The position numbers and the translations under genes were made by a program. The notes under the pieces are model-generated. The model had not been told where the DNA came from, ran no database searches, and saw nothing but the letters and a program-made list of their open reading frames with translations. A stretch of DNA of 64,000 bases from Mycolicibacterium gadium (GTDB taxonomy: Bacteria; Actinomycetota; Actinomycetes; Mycobacteriales; Mycobacteriaceae), in assembly GCF_010728925.1 (NCBI RefSeq), contig NZ_AP022608.1, positions 2,604,001-2,668,000 on the forward strand. The letters run 5' to 3'. Position 1 is the stretch's first letter, and every line of letters begins with the position of its first letter. Shown here piece by piece: positions 25,997 through 35,373 of this stretch.

Positions 25997-27751
25997 ATGA
26001 TTCAAGAACATCGCTACGACGTCGTGATCGTCGGCGCAGGAGGCGCGGGTATGCGGGCCGCCGTCGAAGCCGGTCCTCGAGCGCGCACGGCAGTGCTGAC
26101 GAAGCTGTATCCGACCCGCAGCCACACCGGCGCGGCACAGGGCGGCATGTGCGCGGCCCTGGCCAACGTCGAAGAGGACAACTGGGAGTGGCACACCTTC
26201 GACACCGTCAAGGGGGGCGACTACCTCGCCGACCAGGACGCCGTCGAGATCATGTGCAAGGAAGCCATCGACGCGGTGCTGGACCTCGAAAAGATGGGCA
26301 TGCCGTTCAACCGCACCCCCGAAGGGCGCATCGATCAGCGGCGGTTCGGCGGGCACACCCGCGACCACGGCAAGGCACCGGTGCGCCGGGCCTGCTACGC
26401 CGCCGACCGCACCGGACACATGATCCTGCAGACGCTGTACCAAAACTGCGTCAAACACGACGTCGAATTCTTCAACGAGTACTACGCACTCGACATCGCG
26501 ATCACCGAAACGCAGTCGGGTCCCGTCGCCACCGGTGTCATCGCCTACGAGCTGGCCACCGGCGACATCCACGTCTTCCACGCCAAGGCGATCGTGTTCG
26601 CGACCGGCGGCTCGGGCCGCATGTACAAGACGACCTCGAACGCGCACACGCTGACCGGAGACGGCCTCGGTATCGTGTTCCGCAAGGGACTTCCCTTGGA
26701 GGACATGGAGTTCCACCAATTCCACCCGACAGGTCTCGCCGGCCTGGGCATCCTGATCTCCGAGGCCGTGCGCGGCGAGGGCGGCCGGCTGCTCAACGGC
26801 GACGGCGAGCGCTTCATGGAGCGCTACGCGCCGACGATCGTCGACCTGGCCCCGCGCGACATCGTGGCCCGTTCGATGGTGCTCGAGGTGCTCGAAGGCC
26901 GTGGCGCCGGTCCCAACAAGGACTACGTGTACATCGACGTCCGGCACCTGGGCGCCGACGTGCTCGAGGCCAAGCTGCCCGACATCACCGAGTTCGCCCG
27001 CACCTACCTCGGCGTCGACCCCGTCACCGAACTGGTGCCGGTGTACCCGACGTGCCACTACGTCATGGGCGGTATCCCGACGACGATCAGCGGTCAGGTG
27101 CTGCGCGACAACACCACTCCCCTGCCGGGCCTGTACGCCGCAGGCGAGTGCGCATGCGTTTCGGTGCACGGCGCCAACCGGCTGGGGACCAACTCGCTGT
27201 TGGACATCAACGTATTCGGCAGGCGTGCGGGGATCGCCGCCGCCAACTACGCGCTCGGCCACGAGTTCGTCGACCTGCCCGCGGACCCGGCGGGCATGGT
27301 CGTCAGCTGGGTCGGCGACATCCTCTCCGAGCACGGCAACGAGCGCGTCGCCGACATCCGTGGGGCGTTGCAACAGTCGATGGACAACAACGCCGCGGTG
27401 TTCCGCACCGAAGAGACACTCAAACAGGCGCTCACCGACATCCATGCTCTCAAAGAGCGCTATTCCCGAATCACCGTGCACGACAAGGGAAAACGTTACA
27501 ACAGCGACCTACTCGAAGCGATCGAGCTGGGCTTCCTGCTGGAGTTGGCCGAGGTCACCGTCGTCGGTGCGCTCAACCGCAAAGAGTCCCGCGGTGGTCA
27601 CGCCCGCGAGGACTACCCCAACCGTGACGACACCAATTACATGCGCCACACCATGGCCTACAAGGAAGGCACTGACCTGTTGAGCGACGTCCGGCTGGAC
27701 TACAAGCCGGTGGTGCAGACCCGCTACGAGCCGATGGAACGGAAGTACTGA
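25997..27751 (+). CDS. sdhA: Succinate dehydrogenase flavoprotein subunit
   Basis: 584 residues, normal length. It oxidises succinate to fumarate using covalently bound FAD. VVIVGAGGAGMRAA is the FAD motif; the covalent attachment His is H43 in SHTGAAQGGM; the active site has HPTGL, the catalytic Arg in the SRGHAREDYP-like block (here RGGHAREDYPNRDD), and HGANRLGTNSLLD. A GGGGAGC ribosome binding site stands 9 bases before the ATG. Peripheral on the inner face of the membrane, bound through SdhB. Confidence 0.96.
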   Translation: MIQEHRYDVVIVGAGGAGMRAAVEAGPRARTAVLTKLYPTRSHTGAAQGGMCAALANVEEDNWEWHTFDTVKGGDYLADQDAVEIMCKEAIDAVLDLEKMGMPFNRTPEGRIDQRRFGGHTRDHGKAPVRRACYAADRTGHMILQTLYQNCVKHDVEFFNEYYALDIAITETQSGPVATGVIAYELATGDIHVFHAKAIVFATGGSGRMYKTTSNAHTLTGDGLGIVFRKGLPLEDMEFHQFHPTGLAGLGILISEAVRGEGGRLLNGDGERFMERYAPTIVDLAPRDIVARSMVLEVLEGRGAGPNKDYVYIDVRHLGADVLEAKLPDITEFARTYLGVDPVTELVPVYPTCHYVMGGIPTTISGQVLRDNTTPLPGLYAAGECACVSVHGANRLGTNSLLDINVFGRRAGIAAANYALGHEFVDLPADPAGMVVSWVGDILSEHGNERVADIRGALQQSMDNNAAVFRTEETLKQALTDIHALKERYSRITVHDKGKRYNSDLLEAIELGFLLELAEVTVVGALNRKESRGGHAREDYPNRDDTNYMRHTMAYKEGTDLLSDVRLDYKPVVQTRYEPMERKY

Positions 27752-27752
27752 C

Positions 27753-28544
27753 ATGACTATCGCTCCCGAGGTCTCGACCAAGGACCCCGAGCTGCCACCG
27801 GTGCCGGACGGCGCGGTGATGGTGACGCTGAAGATCGCCCGGTTCAACCCGGAGGATCCCGACACGTTCGCCGATTCAGGGGGCTGGCAGAGCTATCGCG
27901 TGCCGTGCCTGCCGTCGGACCGGTTGCTCAACCTGCTGCACTACGTGAAGTGGTATCTGGACGGCACGCTGACGTTCCGGCGCTCGTGCGCACACGGCGT
28001 CTGCGGCTCAGATGCCATGCGTATCAATGGCGTCAACCGCCTGGCGTGCAAGGTCCTGATGCGCGACCTGCTTCCGAAAAAGGCGGGCAAGCAGCTGACC
28101 ATCACCATCGAACCGATTCGCGGCCTGCCCGTGGAGAAGGACCTCGTGGTGAACATGGAGCCGTTCTTCGACGCCTACCGGGCGATCAAGCCGTACCTGA
28201 TGACGTCGGGCAACGAGCCGACCCGCGAACGCATCCAGAGCCAGACCGACCGTCACCGCTACGACGACACCACCAAGTGCATCCTGTGTGCCTGCTGCAC
28301 CACCAGCTGCCCGGTGTACTGGAGCGAGGGAAGCTATTTCGGGCCGGCCGCGATCGTCAACGCGCACCGGTTCATCTTCGACAGCCGTGACGAGGGCGCC
28401 GCCGAACGGCTCGACATCCTCAACGAGGTCGACGGTGTGTGGCGCTGCCGCACGACGTTCAACTGCACCGAATCCTGCCCGCGCGGCATTCAGGTCACGC
28501 AGGCCATCCAGGAAGTCAAGCGCGCGCTGATGTTCGCGCGTTAG
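27753..28544 (+). CDS. sdhB: Succinate dehydrogenase iron-sulphur subunit
   Basis: 263 residues carrying electrons from FAD to quinone through three clusters. [2Fe-2S]: FRRSCAHGVCGSDAM with a later Cys in LACKVL. [4Fe-4S] and [3Fe-4S]: CILCACCTTSCPVYW and CRTTFNCTESCPRGI. The ATG lies 1 base after the sdhA stop. The 3' end overlaps the convergent transporter by 4 bases, next to the perfect palindrome GGCGAAGCTTCGCC (28548-28561), which could act in both directions as a terminator. Confidence 0.96.
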   Translation: MTIAPEVSTKDPELPPVPDGAVMVTLKIARFNPEDPDTFADSGGWQSYRVPCLPSDRLLNLLHYVKWYLDGTLTFRRSCAHGVCGSDAMRINGVNRLACKVLMRDLLPKKAGKQLTITIEPIRGLPVEKDLVVNMEPFFDAYRAIKPYLMTSGNEPTRERIQSQTDRHRYDDTTKCILCACCTTSCPVYWSEGSYFGPAAIVNAHRFIFDSRDEGAAERLDILNEVDGVWRCRTTFNCTESCPRGIQVTQAIQEVKRALMFAR

Positions 28545-29641
28545 GGAGGCGAAGCTTCGCCCGCCCGCTCCTGTACCTGCTCGCCGTAGTAACGGACGAC
28601 GACCGCCAACGCGGCCGCAACCGGAACCGCGAGAAACGCACCGATGACGCCGAAGGTGGCAGCGCCCAGCATCACCGCGAGCAGGACGATCACTGCATGC
28701 AGCTTCATCGACTTCCCTTGCAGCCACGGCTGCAACACGTTGCCCTCGAGCTGCTGCACCGCCACGATGATCGCCAACACGATCAACGCGTCGACCAGTC
28801 CGTTGGAGACGAGCGCGATGAGGACGGCCAGACCGCCGGCGACGAACGCGCCGACGATCGGGACGAACCCCCCGATAAAAGTGATGATTGCGAGCGCATA
28901 CGCCAACGGCACTCCCATGATGACGAGGCCGATCCCGATGAGCACCGCGTCGACGAGGCTGACCAGCGCCTGGGTCCGGATGAAACCCCCCAGGGTTGAC
29001 CAGATGCGTTCGAGAATCTCCGCAGCGTGCGGCGCCGCAGGACGCCCCAGTACGCCGCGTAACCAGGGGATGAAACGTGGCCCGTCCTTGAGCAGAAAAA
29101 ATGTCACGACGATCGTGGTGAACAGGGTGACCAGTGCCGACGTCGCTGCACCCACCCCGGTGAACACCCCCGATGCAATCTGCGCACTGCTGGAAGTCAA
29201 CCGGTCGTTGATCGCGGCGACCGCTGAATCGAGTTGTGCCTCACTGATGTCCAGCGGTGGACCGCCCAGCCAGTCCCGCACCTGCACGACGCCGGCGGAA
29301 GCCTGTTCGGCCAACTCCGCGGACTGCTCGACGATCGCAGGCGCCACCGCCGCCACCACACCGGCGACCACCGCCATGGCCACCAGCAGAACCGATATGA
29401 CCGCAGCGGCGGGGGCCACACCCTTTCGCCGCAGCCAGCGCACGGGTGGCCACAACACGGTGCACACGATCAGCGCGAGTACCAGGGGCAGAACGATCAC
29501 CCACGTCTTGCCCACCACCCACGCCAACACCCACAACGCGGCGGCCACCGCGACGAACTGCACCGCCACCACCGCGCACGATCGGAGATGGGCGCTGTAG
29601 ACCGATCCGCGACTGGGCAACGGTGTCGATTCATCACTCAC
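28541..29641 (-). CDS. AI-2E family (TqsA/PerM-like) transporter
   Basis: A 366-residue membrane protein with about eight helices. Two pairs of N-terminal helices, a polar region (WLGGPPLDISEAQLDSAVAAI), then FLLKDGPRFIPWLRGVL and the conserved IITFIGGFVPIVGAFVAGG and VQQLEGNVLQPWLQGKSMKLH blocks, which are the signature of the AI-2E/UPF0118 family. Substrates are rarely known; members act as exporters or antiporters. GTG start at 29641 without clear ribosome binding site. Convergent with sdhB. Confidence 0.85.
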   Translation of the reverse strand: MSDESTPLPSRGSVYSAHLRSCAVVAVQFVAVAAALWVLAWVVGKTWVIVLPLVLALIVCTVLWPPVRWLRRKGVAPAAAVISVLLVAMAVVAGVVAAVAPAIVEQSAELAEQASAGVVQVRDWLGGPPLDISEAQLDSAVAAINDRLTSSSAQIASGVFTGVGAATSALVTLFTTIVVTFFLLKDGPRFIPWLRGVLGRPAAPHAAEILERIWSTLGGFIRTQALVSLVDAVLIGIGLVIMGVPLAYALAIITFIGGFVPIVGAFVAGGLAVLIALVSNGLVDALIVLAIIVAVQQLEGNVLQPWLQGKSMKLHAVIVLLAVMLGAATFGVIGAFLAVPVAAALAVVVRYYGEQVQERAGEASPP

Positions 29642-29733
29642 CGGACGTGGTTACCCGCCAACGGCGGATTCAAAGTGTCTGGGCCCTCCAAAGCACCGTG
29701 TCACACATCGCCGGCCTGCCTCGTCCAACTCAT

Positions 29734-30324
29734 ATGACTCAGAAAACCCGCATCGAGCCCGTATCCCCCAACCACGCACCGATGTTGACCCGACTCATGT
29801 ACCGGGTCGCCAAGCGCAAGTTCGGCGAGGTGCCCGAACCTTTCGCCGTGGCCGCGCACCACCCGCGGCTGATGTTGGCCAACGTGGTGCACGAGGGCAT
29901 GCTGGATTCGGCATCCAGGAAGCTGCCCACGAACGTGCGCGAACTCGCCGTGTTCTGGACCGCGCGCACCGTCGGTTGCTCGTGGTGTGTCGACTTCGGT
30001 TCGATGCTGCAGCGTCTCGACGGACTCGACGTCGACCGGCTCAAGCACATCGACGACTACGCCGCGTCCCCGCTCTTCAGTGACGACGAGCGCGCGGCCA
30101 TCGCCTACGCCGACGCCATGACCACGGACCCGCACACCATCACCGACGAGCAGGTCGCCGATCTGAAGCGCCGCTTCGGCGACGACGGCGTGATCGAGCT
30201 GACGTATCAGATCGGGGTTGAGAACATGCGGGCACGGATGTACTCAGCGCTGGGCATCACCGAGCAGGGCTTCAGCTCCGGCGACGCGTGCCGGGTCCCG
30301 TGGGCCGCGACCGACCTGTCCTGA
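29734..30324 (+). CDS. Carboxymuconolactone decarboxylase (CMD/AhpD-like) family protein
   Basis: A 196-residue all-helical AhpD-like protein. The redox motif appears as VGCSWCVDFGS, with CxxC and the following acidic/polar residues as in alkylhydroperoxidase-type CMD proteins. AELAVFWTARTV precedes it. Its 3' end overlaps the convergent sigJ-like gene by 53 bases. CMD genes beside SigJ-type sigma factors are a recurring actinobacterial pairing linked to peroxide stress; here that link is contextual. Confidence 0.85.
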   Translation: MTQKTRIEPVSPNHAPMLTRLMYRVAKRKFGEVPEPFAVAAHHPRLMLANVVHEGMLDSASRKLPTNVRELAVFWTARTVGCSWCVDFGSMLQRLDGLDVDRLKHIDDYAASPLFSDDERAAIAYADAMTTDPHTITDEQVADLKRRFGDDGVIELTYQIGVENMRARMYSALGITEQGFSSGDACRVPWAATDLS

Positions 30325-31225
30325 GCGGCGAGCCGGTGAACTTGTCCGGATTGGCGATATCCCATATGGCGCAGACCTTTCCGTCGCGCACCGTCATCGC
30401 CGTCACCCGGGGCATGACCTCCGGATAGCCGTCGTTCGCGGGCGACCCGGCGAGGTAGGTACCCAGCTGGCCGTTGATGTTCGCCATCTGGCTCGACGAC
30501 AGGAACCCCGGCCCATAGCGTGCGGCCAGCCCGAACAAGAAGCGCGCCACCTTGTCCGGACCGCGGATGACGCGCGCGGCCGTCGGCGCCTTGCGGTTCG
30601 AGTCACCGGTGAACGTCACATCCGGATGCAGAAGCGCCACAACGGCTTTCATGTCGCCAGCGGCGAGCGCGAGCATCAGCGCACCGGCCACCTCGGCATG
30701 CACATCGTCGGAGACCGCCGGCGGTGCGGCCGCCACCGCACGTCGCGCTCGCGATGCCAGCTGGCGTGCGGCCGCGTCGGTGACACCGAGCACCGAGGCG
30801 ATCTCACCGAAGGGCACGGCGAACCCGTCGTGCAGCACGAACGCCACCCGCTGATCGGGGTTCAGGCGCTCCAGCACCACCATCGCGGCGAACCGCGCGT
30901 CCTCACCGGCTACCACGGCGGCCAGCGGATCGTCGCCGTCCAGCGCGGTCACGACGGGCTCGGGCAGCCATTCGCCGTAATACATCTCGCGTCGATGGGC
31001 GGCCGACCGCAGCCGGTCAAGCGCCAGCCTGCTGACGACCGTCGTCAACCACGCCCGCAGATCGGTGATCGCGCCGGAGTCGGCACGATCCCATCGCAGC
31101 CACGCATCCTGGACGATGTCTTCTGCGTCTGCGATCGTCCCGGTCAGCCGGTACGCTACCGACAGCAGGTGCGGCCGCAATTCCTCGAATTCATCGATCC
31201 GCGTGGTTCCCGAAAGCCGGGTCAT
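30272..31225 (-). CDS. sigJ: ECF sigma factor, SigJ-like with C-terminal SnoaL domain
   Basis: 317 residues. Region sigma2 lies at about 12-80 (ELRPHLLSVAYRLTGTIADAEDIVQDAWLRW), sigma4 at about 115-175 (LNPDQRVAFVLHDGFAVPFGEIASVLGVTDAAARQLASRARR), and a SnoaL/NTF2-like domain of about 120 residues follows, as in SigJ and the ECF41-type group, where it modulates activity in place of an anti-sigma factor. ECF41 sigma factors typically lie beside CMD or oxidoreductase genes, as here. A TAGACT element lies 6 bases before the ATG, predicting a leaderless message. Symbol assigned by position and architecture. Confidence 0.85.
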   Translation of the reverse strand: MTRLSGTTRIDEFEELRPHLLSVAYRLTGTIADAEDIVQDAWLRWDRADSGAITDLRAWLTTVVSRLALDRLRSAAHRREMYYGEWLPEPVVTALDGDDPLAAVVAGEDARFAAMVVLERLNPDQRVAFVLHDGFAVPFGEIASVLGVTDAAARQLASRARRAVAAAPPAVSDDVHAEVAGALMLALAAGDMKAVVALLHPDVTFTGDSNRKAPTAARVIRGPDKVARFLFGLAARYGPGFLSSSQMANINGQLGTYLAGSPANDGYPEVMPRVTAMTVRDGKVCAIWDIANPDKFTGSPLRTGRSRPTGPGTRRRS

Positions 31226-31231
31226 GGCCCA

Positions 31232-31237
31232 AGTCTA
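31232..31237 (-). promoter_or_regulatory. Candidate -10 element of the sigJ-like gene (leaderless)
   Basis: TAGACT on the minus strand, 6 bases before the ATG at 31225. Confidence 0.45.
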
Positions 31238-31326
31238 GAACCGCTGAGTCGTGCACTGATTCCGTAGCCAAACCGCGCTTATTCCCCGATTCCCGGTTAG
31301 AAGCCGCGGGAAAACCGCGCAAACCG

Positions 31327-31332
31327 TATATT
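31327..31332 (+). promoter_or_regulatory. Candidate -10 element of the permease gene (leaderless)
   Basis: TATATT, 6 bases before the ATG at 31339; close to the sigma-A consensus and no ribosome binding site follows. Confidence 0.55.
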
Positions 31333-31338
31333 CCGCAC

Positions 31339-32847
31339 ATGGCAATCAAGGAACCCGACGCCCCCGCCGTCGGTGGCAAGGGGCTGCAGGCAGGTGCCCT
31401 CGGGCTCGTCGGCAACATCGTCATCGGCCTCGCCGCCGTGGCACCCGCGTACAGCCTGGCCGCCACCCTCGGCTACGTCGTCCTCGCGGTCGGCGAGAAG
31501 GCACCCTCGATGTTCGTGCTCGCCTTCATCCCGATGCTGCTGGTCGCTTTCGCCTACAAGGAGCTGTCCCAGGACACCCCCGACTGTGGCACCACCTTCA
31601 CGTGGGGCACCAAGGCATTCGGGCCGTGGATCGGATGGATCGGCGGATGGGGGCTGGCCGTGTCGGCGATCATCGTGCTGGCCAACGTGGCCGAGATCGC
31701 CGCGATCTACCTGTTGAAGTTCCTCGGCCTCGACGACCTCGCCGAGAACATTCTTGCCAAGGTGCTGCTGGGCTCCTTCTTCATCATCGCCATGACCCTG
31801 ATCAGTGCGCGAGGGATCGTGGTGTCCGAGCGGTTCCAGAACGTGTTAATTGCCATCCAGTTCGGTGTCCTGATCATCGTCAGCATCATCGCGCTCGTGC
31901 GCGTGTACTCCGGAACCGCTGGAGCCCAGGCGATAACGCCCCAACTGTCCTGGCTGTGGCCGAGCGGTTTGGACATGTCCTCGATCGCTGCAGCGATCAT
32001 CCTGTGCATCTTCATCTACTGGGGCTGGGATGCATGCCTGGCAGTCGGCGAGGAAACCAAGGACCCCGGCCGCACCCCCGGCATCGCCGCAGTGATCACC
32101 ACGTTGATCCTGGTGTGCACCTACGTCCTCGTCGCCTATGCGGTGCAGTCGTTCTCCGGGTTCAGCGACGTGGGCATCGGCCTGAACAACCCGATGAACA
32201 CCGACGATGTGTTGACCGTGCTCGGTAAGCCGGTCGCAGGCACCATCGCGGCGTCGCTGCTGTTGCTCACCGTCTCCGTCTCAGCGCTGTCGTCGACCCA
32301 GACGACCATCCTGCCCACCGCACGCGGCACGCTGTCGATGGCGGTGTACGAGGCCATCCCCAAACGGTTCTCGTATGTGCATCCCCGGTACATGACCCCG
32401 GCCTTCGGCACCATCGTGATGGGGCTGGCGGCCCTGTTCTTCTACCTTTTGCTGACATTCCTGTCGGAGAACGCACTCGCCGACTCGGTCGCATCGCTTG
32501 GGCTCGCGGTCGCGTTCTACTACGGCATCACCGCGTTCGCGTGCGTCTGGTACTTCCGCACGACGTTGTTCACCTCGGCACGAAACCTGTTCTTCCGGGG
32601 TGTCTTCCCGCTGATCGGCGGCATCGCGATGGCTGCCGCGTTCGGCATCAGCGCCAAGGACATGATCGCCCCGGACTACGGCTACACCGCCTTCGGACCG
32701 ATCGGCGGCGTCTTCGTGCTCGGCGTCGGCATGCTCGTGCTCGGCATCCCGCTGATGTTGGCGTGCTTCGCGTTTGGGACCAAGCGGTTCTTCCGCGGCG
32801 AGACGCTGAATGCGAACACCGAAGTCAAGGTCCCGGACACCTTCTAA
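31339..32847 (+). CDS. APC-family amino acid/amine permease
   Basis: A 502-residue transporter with 12 predicted helices of the amino acid-polyamine-organocation family. The N-terminal LGLVGNIVIGLAAVAPAYSLAATLGYV resembles the unwound first helix that binds substrate; ELSQDTPDCGTTFTWGTKAFGPWIGWIGGW is the conserved helix 2-3 region. The C-terminus is cytoplasmic. A universal stress protein gene follows after 15 bases and is probably cotranscribed. Nearby aminotransferase and aldehyde dehydrogenase suggest an amine or amino acid substrate, which is inference. Confidence 0.88.
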   Translation: MAIKEPDAPAVGGKGLQAGALGLVGNIVIGLAAVAPAYSLAATLGYVVLAVGEKAPSMFVLAFIPMLLVAFAYKELSQDTPDCGTTFTWGTKAFGPWIGWIGGWGLAVSAIIVLANVAEIAAIYLLKFLGLDDLAENILAKVLLGSFFIIAMTLISARGIVVSERFQNVLIAIQFGVLIIVSIIALVRVYSGTAGAQAITPQLSWLWPSGLDMSSIAAAIILCIFIYWGWDACLAVGEETKDPGRTPGIAAVITTLILVCTYVLVAYAVQSFSGFSDVGIGLNNPMNTDDVLTVLGKPVAGTIAASLLLLTVSVSALSSTQTTILPTARGTLSMAVYEAIPKRFSYVHPRYMTPAFGTIVMGLAALFFYLLLTFLSENALADSVASLGLAVAFYYGITAFACVWYFRTTLFTSARNLFFRGVFPLIGGIAMAAAFGISAKDMIAPDYGYTAFGPIGGVFVLGVGMLVLGIPLMLACFAFGTKRFFRGETLNANTEVKVPDTF

Positions 32848-32862
32848 AGAGAGAGTCCTGCA

Positions 32863-33723
32863 ATGCATCTGACAGTCGGTTATCTCGCAACCCCGACCGG
32901 GGACGACGGCGTCGCGCTGGCGAGCGCTCTCGCCAAGACCTTCGACGCGCAGGTCGACGTCGTTCTCGTGGTGCGGCAGGAACTTCCCGACGGTCACCCC
33001 GGTCGCGTCGAGTACCAGCAGATGCTCGTCGAACGCGGGGAGGACTGGATCTCCCGGGCAATCGACCGGCTCACCGCCAACGGTGTCAGCGCATCGTCCA
33101 CCGTGATGGTGGGTGAGTCCTTCGCCGAATCTCTCGTCGGATTCGCCGAACGGAAGGAATCGGACCTCATCGTGGTCGGAGGTGCACGCGACGGGTTCTT
33201 CGGCGGCCACACCATCGGACCGGTTACGGGTGCGCTGCTGCACTCATCGCCGATTCCGGTGGCGCTGGCCCCGCGCGGATACGCCGACGACCCGGATGAG
33301 ACGTTCGCGGCCGTGACCGCCGCGGTCCCGACCCGACCGGGCGACGACAACCCGCTGCCGTTCGCGATCACCCTCGCCAGCGCCGGCAACCTCGCTATCC
33401 GGATGGTGTCGCTGGTGTCTTCTGAGAACCTGGCCGAGGCCGCCAATGCGCGAGAGGTGCGCCAGCTCCAAAAGGCCGCCGCCGAAGAGAATCTCGCCGT
33501 CGCGGCGCGGGCGCTTCCGGACGCACCCGAGATCGAATCGCGCGTCGCCGAGGGTATGACGCTGGAGTCCGCCCTGAAGAAGTTGCGTTGGGACGACGGC
33601 GACCTGCTGGTCGTCGGCTCCGCGCGCTTCGCGGCGCCACGGCGGATCTTCCTCGGGTCGACCGCCGCACGCATTCTGGCCGGCGTCGACGTCCCGGTGA
33701 TCGTGGTCCCGAAGGCCGACTAG
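32863..33723 (+). CDS. Universal stress protein, two UspA domains
   Basis: 286 residues with two Usp domains (about 1-140 and 150-286). The first has ESDLIVVGGARDGFFGGHTIGPVTGALLHSSPIPVALAPRG and the second GDLLVVGSARFAAPRRIFLGSTAARILAGVDVPVIVVP, each resembling the G-2x-G-9x-G(S/T) nucleotide-binding loop, though loosely spaced. An AAAGAGAG ribosome binding site precedes the ATG. Located 15 bases after the permease, a frequent pairing in which Usp proteins may modulate the transporter. Confidence 0.87.
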   Translation: MHLTVGYLATPTGDDGVALASALAKTFDAQVDVVLVVRQELPDGHPGRVEYQQMLVERGEDWISRAIDRLTANGVSASSTVMVGESFAESLVGFAERKESDLIVVGGARDGFFGGHTIGPVTGALLHSSPIPVALAPRGYADDPDETFAAVTAAVPTRPGDDNPLPFAITLASAGNLAIRMVSLVSSENLAEAANAREVRQLQKAAAEENLAVAARALPDAPEIESRVAEGMTLESALKKLRWDDGDLLVVGSARFAAPRRIFLGSTAARILAGVDVPVIVVPKAD

Positions 33724-33745
33724 CTGGCTGTAGGTCGAGTCCCTG

Positions 33746-35251
33746 TCAGCGCTTCGTGAATATGGTCCGGTGCCATTCCTTGTCGGCCACCCCGGTGATA
33801 TCGCTCATGACGTGCTTGATCGTGAGGTACTCCTCGAGCGAGTAGTCGCTCATGTCCTTGCCGAATCCCGACGCGCCGACGCCGCCATGCGGCATCTCGC
33901 TGATGATCGGAATGTGGTCGTTGATCCAGACACAACCCGCGTTGATCTCCCGCGACGCCCGCTGCGCGCGGTACACGTCGCGTGTCCAGGCCGAAGCCGC
34001 CAAACCGAACGCGGTGTCATTGGCCTGCCGCAGCGCGTCGTCGTCGTCCGTGAACGACCGCACCGTCAGCACCGGGCCGAAGATCTCGTCGCGGTAGATC
34101 TCGGAGGCCTCGTCGACATCGGCGACGAGCGTCGGACGGTAGAACGACCCCGGCAGGTCGGGCGCCACGCCGCCGGTGACGACGCGGCCCCCCTGACCGG
34201 GTGCCCGCTCGACCATGCCCGCCACCTTGGCGCGGTGCGCCATCGAGATCAACGGGCCCAGGTCGGTGTCGGGGTCCTGCGGATCGCCGACCACCACCTT
34301 GCCCATCACCTCGGCGACACCGGCGACGAAGTCGTCGTACAGATCTCGCGCCACGATCGCGCGCGTCGCCGCCGTGCAGTCCTGTCCGGTGTTGATGAGC
34401 GCACCGGCGACGGCGCCCTGGATCGCGGCGTCCAGGTCGGCGTCGTCGAACACCACGAACGGCGCCTTGCCACCCAACTCCAGCTGCGTGCGGTGGCCGT
34501 GCACCGCGGCCGCCGCCATCACCTTGCGCCCCACCGGGGTCGAGCCCGTGAACGTGACGACGTCGACGTCGGGGTGTCCGGCCAGGGCGGTGCCGACATC
34601 GCCGCCTGCACCGGTCACGACGTTGAAAACTCCGTCGGGCAGACCCGCCTCGCTCGCCAGCCGCGCCAATGTCAGGGTCGTCAGCGGTGTGAGCTCGGCG
34701 GGTTTGATGACCACGCTGCATCCAGCGGCCAACGCAGGCAACACCTTCCACACCGCCATCTGCAGCGGATAGTTCCACGGCGTGATCGTCGCAACCACGC
34801 CGACTGCCTCGCGCCGGATACTCGACGTGTGATCTCCGGAGTACTCGGCGGTGGCCTTGCCCTCGAGATGGCGTGCCGCACCGGAGAAGAACGAGATGTT
34901 GTCGATACTGCCCGGCACGTCGAACTCCGTGGCCAACCGCACCGGCTTTCCGGTCTGGCTCACTTCCTCGGCGACGATCGCCTCCGCGTTGGCGTCGACC
35001 AGTTCGGCGAGTTTGGCGAGCACCCCGGCGCGGTCGACGGGGGTAGCCGTCGCCCAGCCGCGCAACGCGGCGCGGGCTGAAGCCACGGCGCGGTCCACGT
35101 CGGCCGGAGTCGCCAGCGCCATCTCGGCCACCGTCGATCCGTTCGCGGGGTTGACCACCTGATGTACGCCGCCGGCGGTGACCACCGGCGCCCCATCGAT
35201 CCAGCTGCCGGCCAACGTGGTGGGCACGGTCTTGGGAGAAGACACGGTCAT
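33746..35251 (-). CDS. Aldehyde dehydrogenase (gamma-aminobutyraldehyde dehydrogenase-like)
   Basis: A 501-residue NAD(P)-dependent aldehyde dehydrogenase. TPWNYPLQMAVWKVLPALAAGCSVVIKPAE is the cofactor-binding core, FTGSTPVGRKVM the GxxxxG loop, LELGGKAPFVVF contains the general-base Glu, and NTGQDCTAATR the catalytic Cys C292. The GQDCTAATR wording is typical of gamma-aminobutyraldehyde dehydrogenases such as PatD/PuuC. Next to a class III aminotransferase and an Lrp regulator, so it likely oxidises the aldehyde made from putrescine or a related amine. Divergent from lrp; TAGCGT lies 6 bases before the ATG. Confidence 0.9.
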   Translation of the reverse strand: MTVSSPKTVPTTLAGSWIDGAPVVTAGGVHQVVNPANGSTVAEMALATPADVDRAVASARAALRGWATATPVDRAGVLAKLAELVDANAEAIVAEEVSQTGKPVRLATEFDVPGSIDNISFFSGAARHLEGKATAEYSGDHTSSIRREAVGVVATITPWNYPLQMAVWKVLPALAAGCSVVIKPAELTPLTTLTLARLASEAGLPDGVFNVVTGAGGDVGTALAGHPDVDVVTFTGSTPVGRKVMAAAAVHGHRTQLELGGKAPFVVFDDADLDAAIQGAVAGALINTGQDCTAATRAIVARDLYDDFVAGVAEVMGKVVVGDPQDPDTDLGPLISMAHRAKVAGMVERAPGQGGRVVTGGVAPDLPGSFYRPTLVADVDEASEIYRDEIFGPVLTVRSFTDDDDALRQANDTAFGLAASAWTRDVYRAQRASREINAGCVWINDHIPIISEMPHGGVGASGFGKDMSDYSLEEYLTIKHVMSDITGVADKEWHRTIFTKR

Positions 35252-35257
35252 CGTTCA

Positions 35258-35263
35258 ACGCTA
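35258..35263 (-). promoter_or_regulatory. Candidate -10 element of the aldehyde dehydrogenase gene (leaderless)
   Basis: TAGCGT on the minus strand, 6 bases before the ATG at 35251. Confidence 0.45.
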
Positions 35264-35373
35264 ACCGACTCCGACCGGCCAAGCTACGCATTCCCGCAGC
35301 GCGAAGGGGTCAAAACGCGTGATTTCATGGTCATAGTTGCTTGCTACGACGGATTCCGTGCACAATCTCATGC

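Noticed and set aside
25979..27481. 500-codon minus-strand frame inside sdhA
   Set aside because: Antisense shadow of sdhA caused by codon-position GC bias.
28548..28561. Perfect palindrome GGCGAAGCTTCGCC as an operator
   Set aside because: It lies at the convergent ends of sdhB and the transporter, inside codons of the latter, so at most a two-way terminator.
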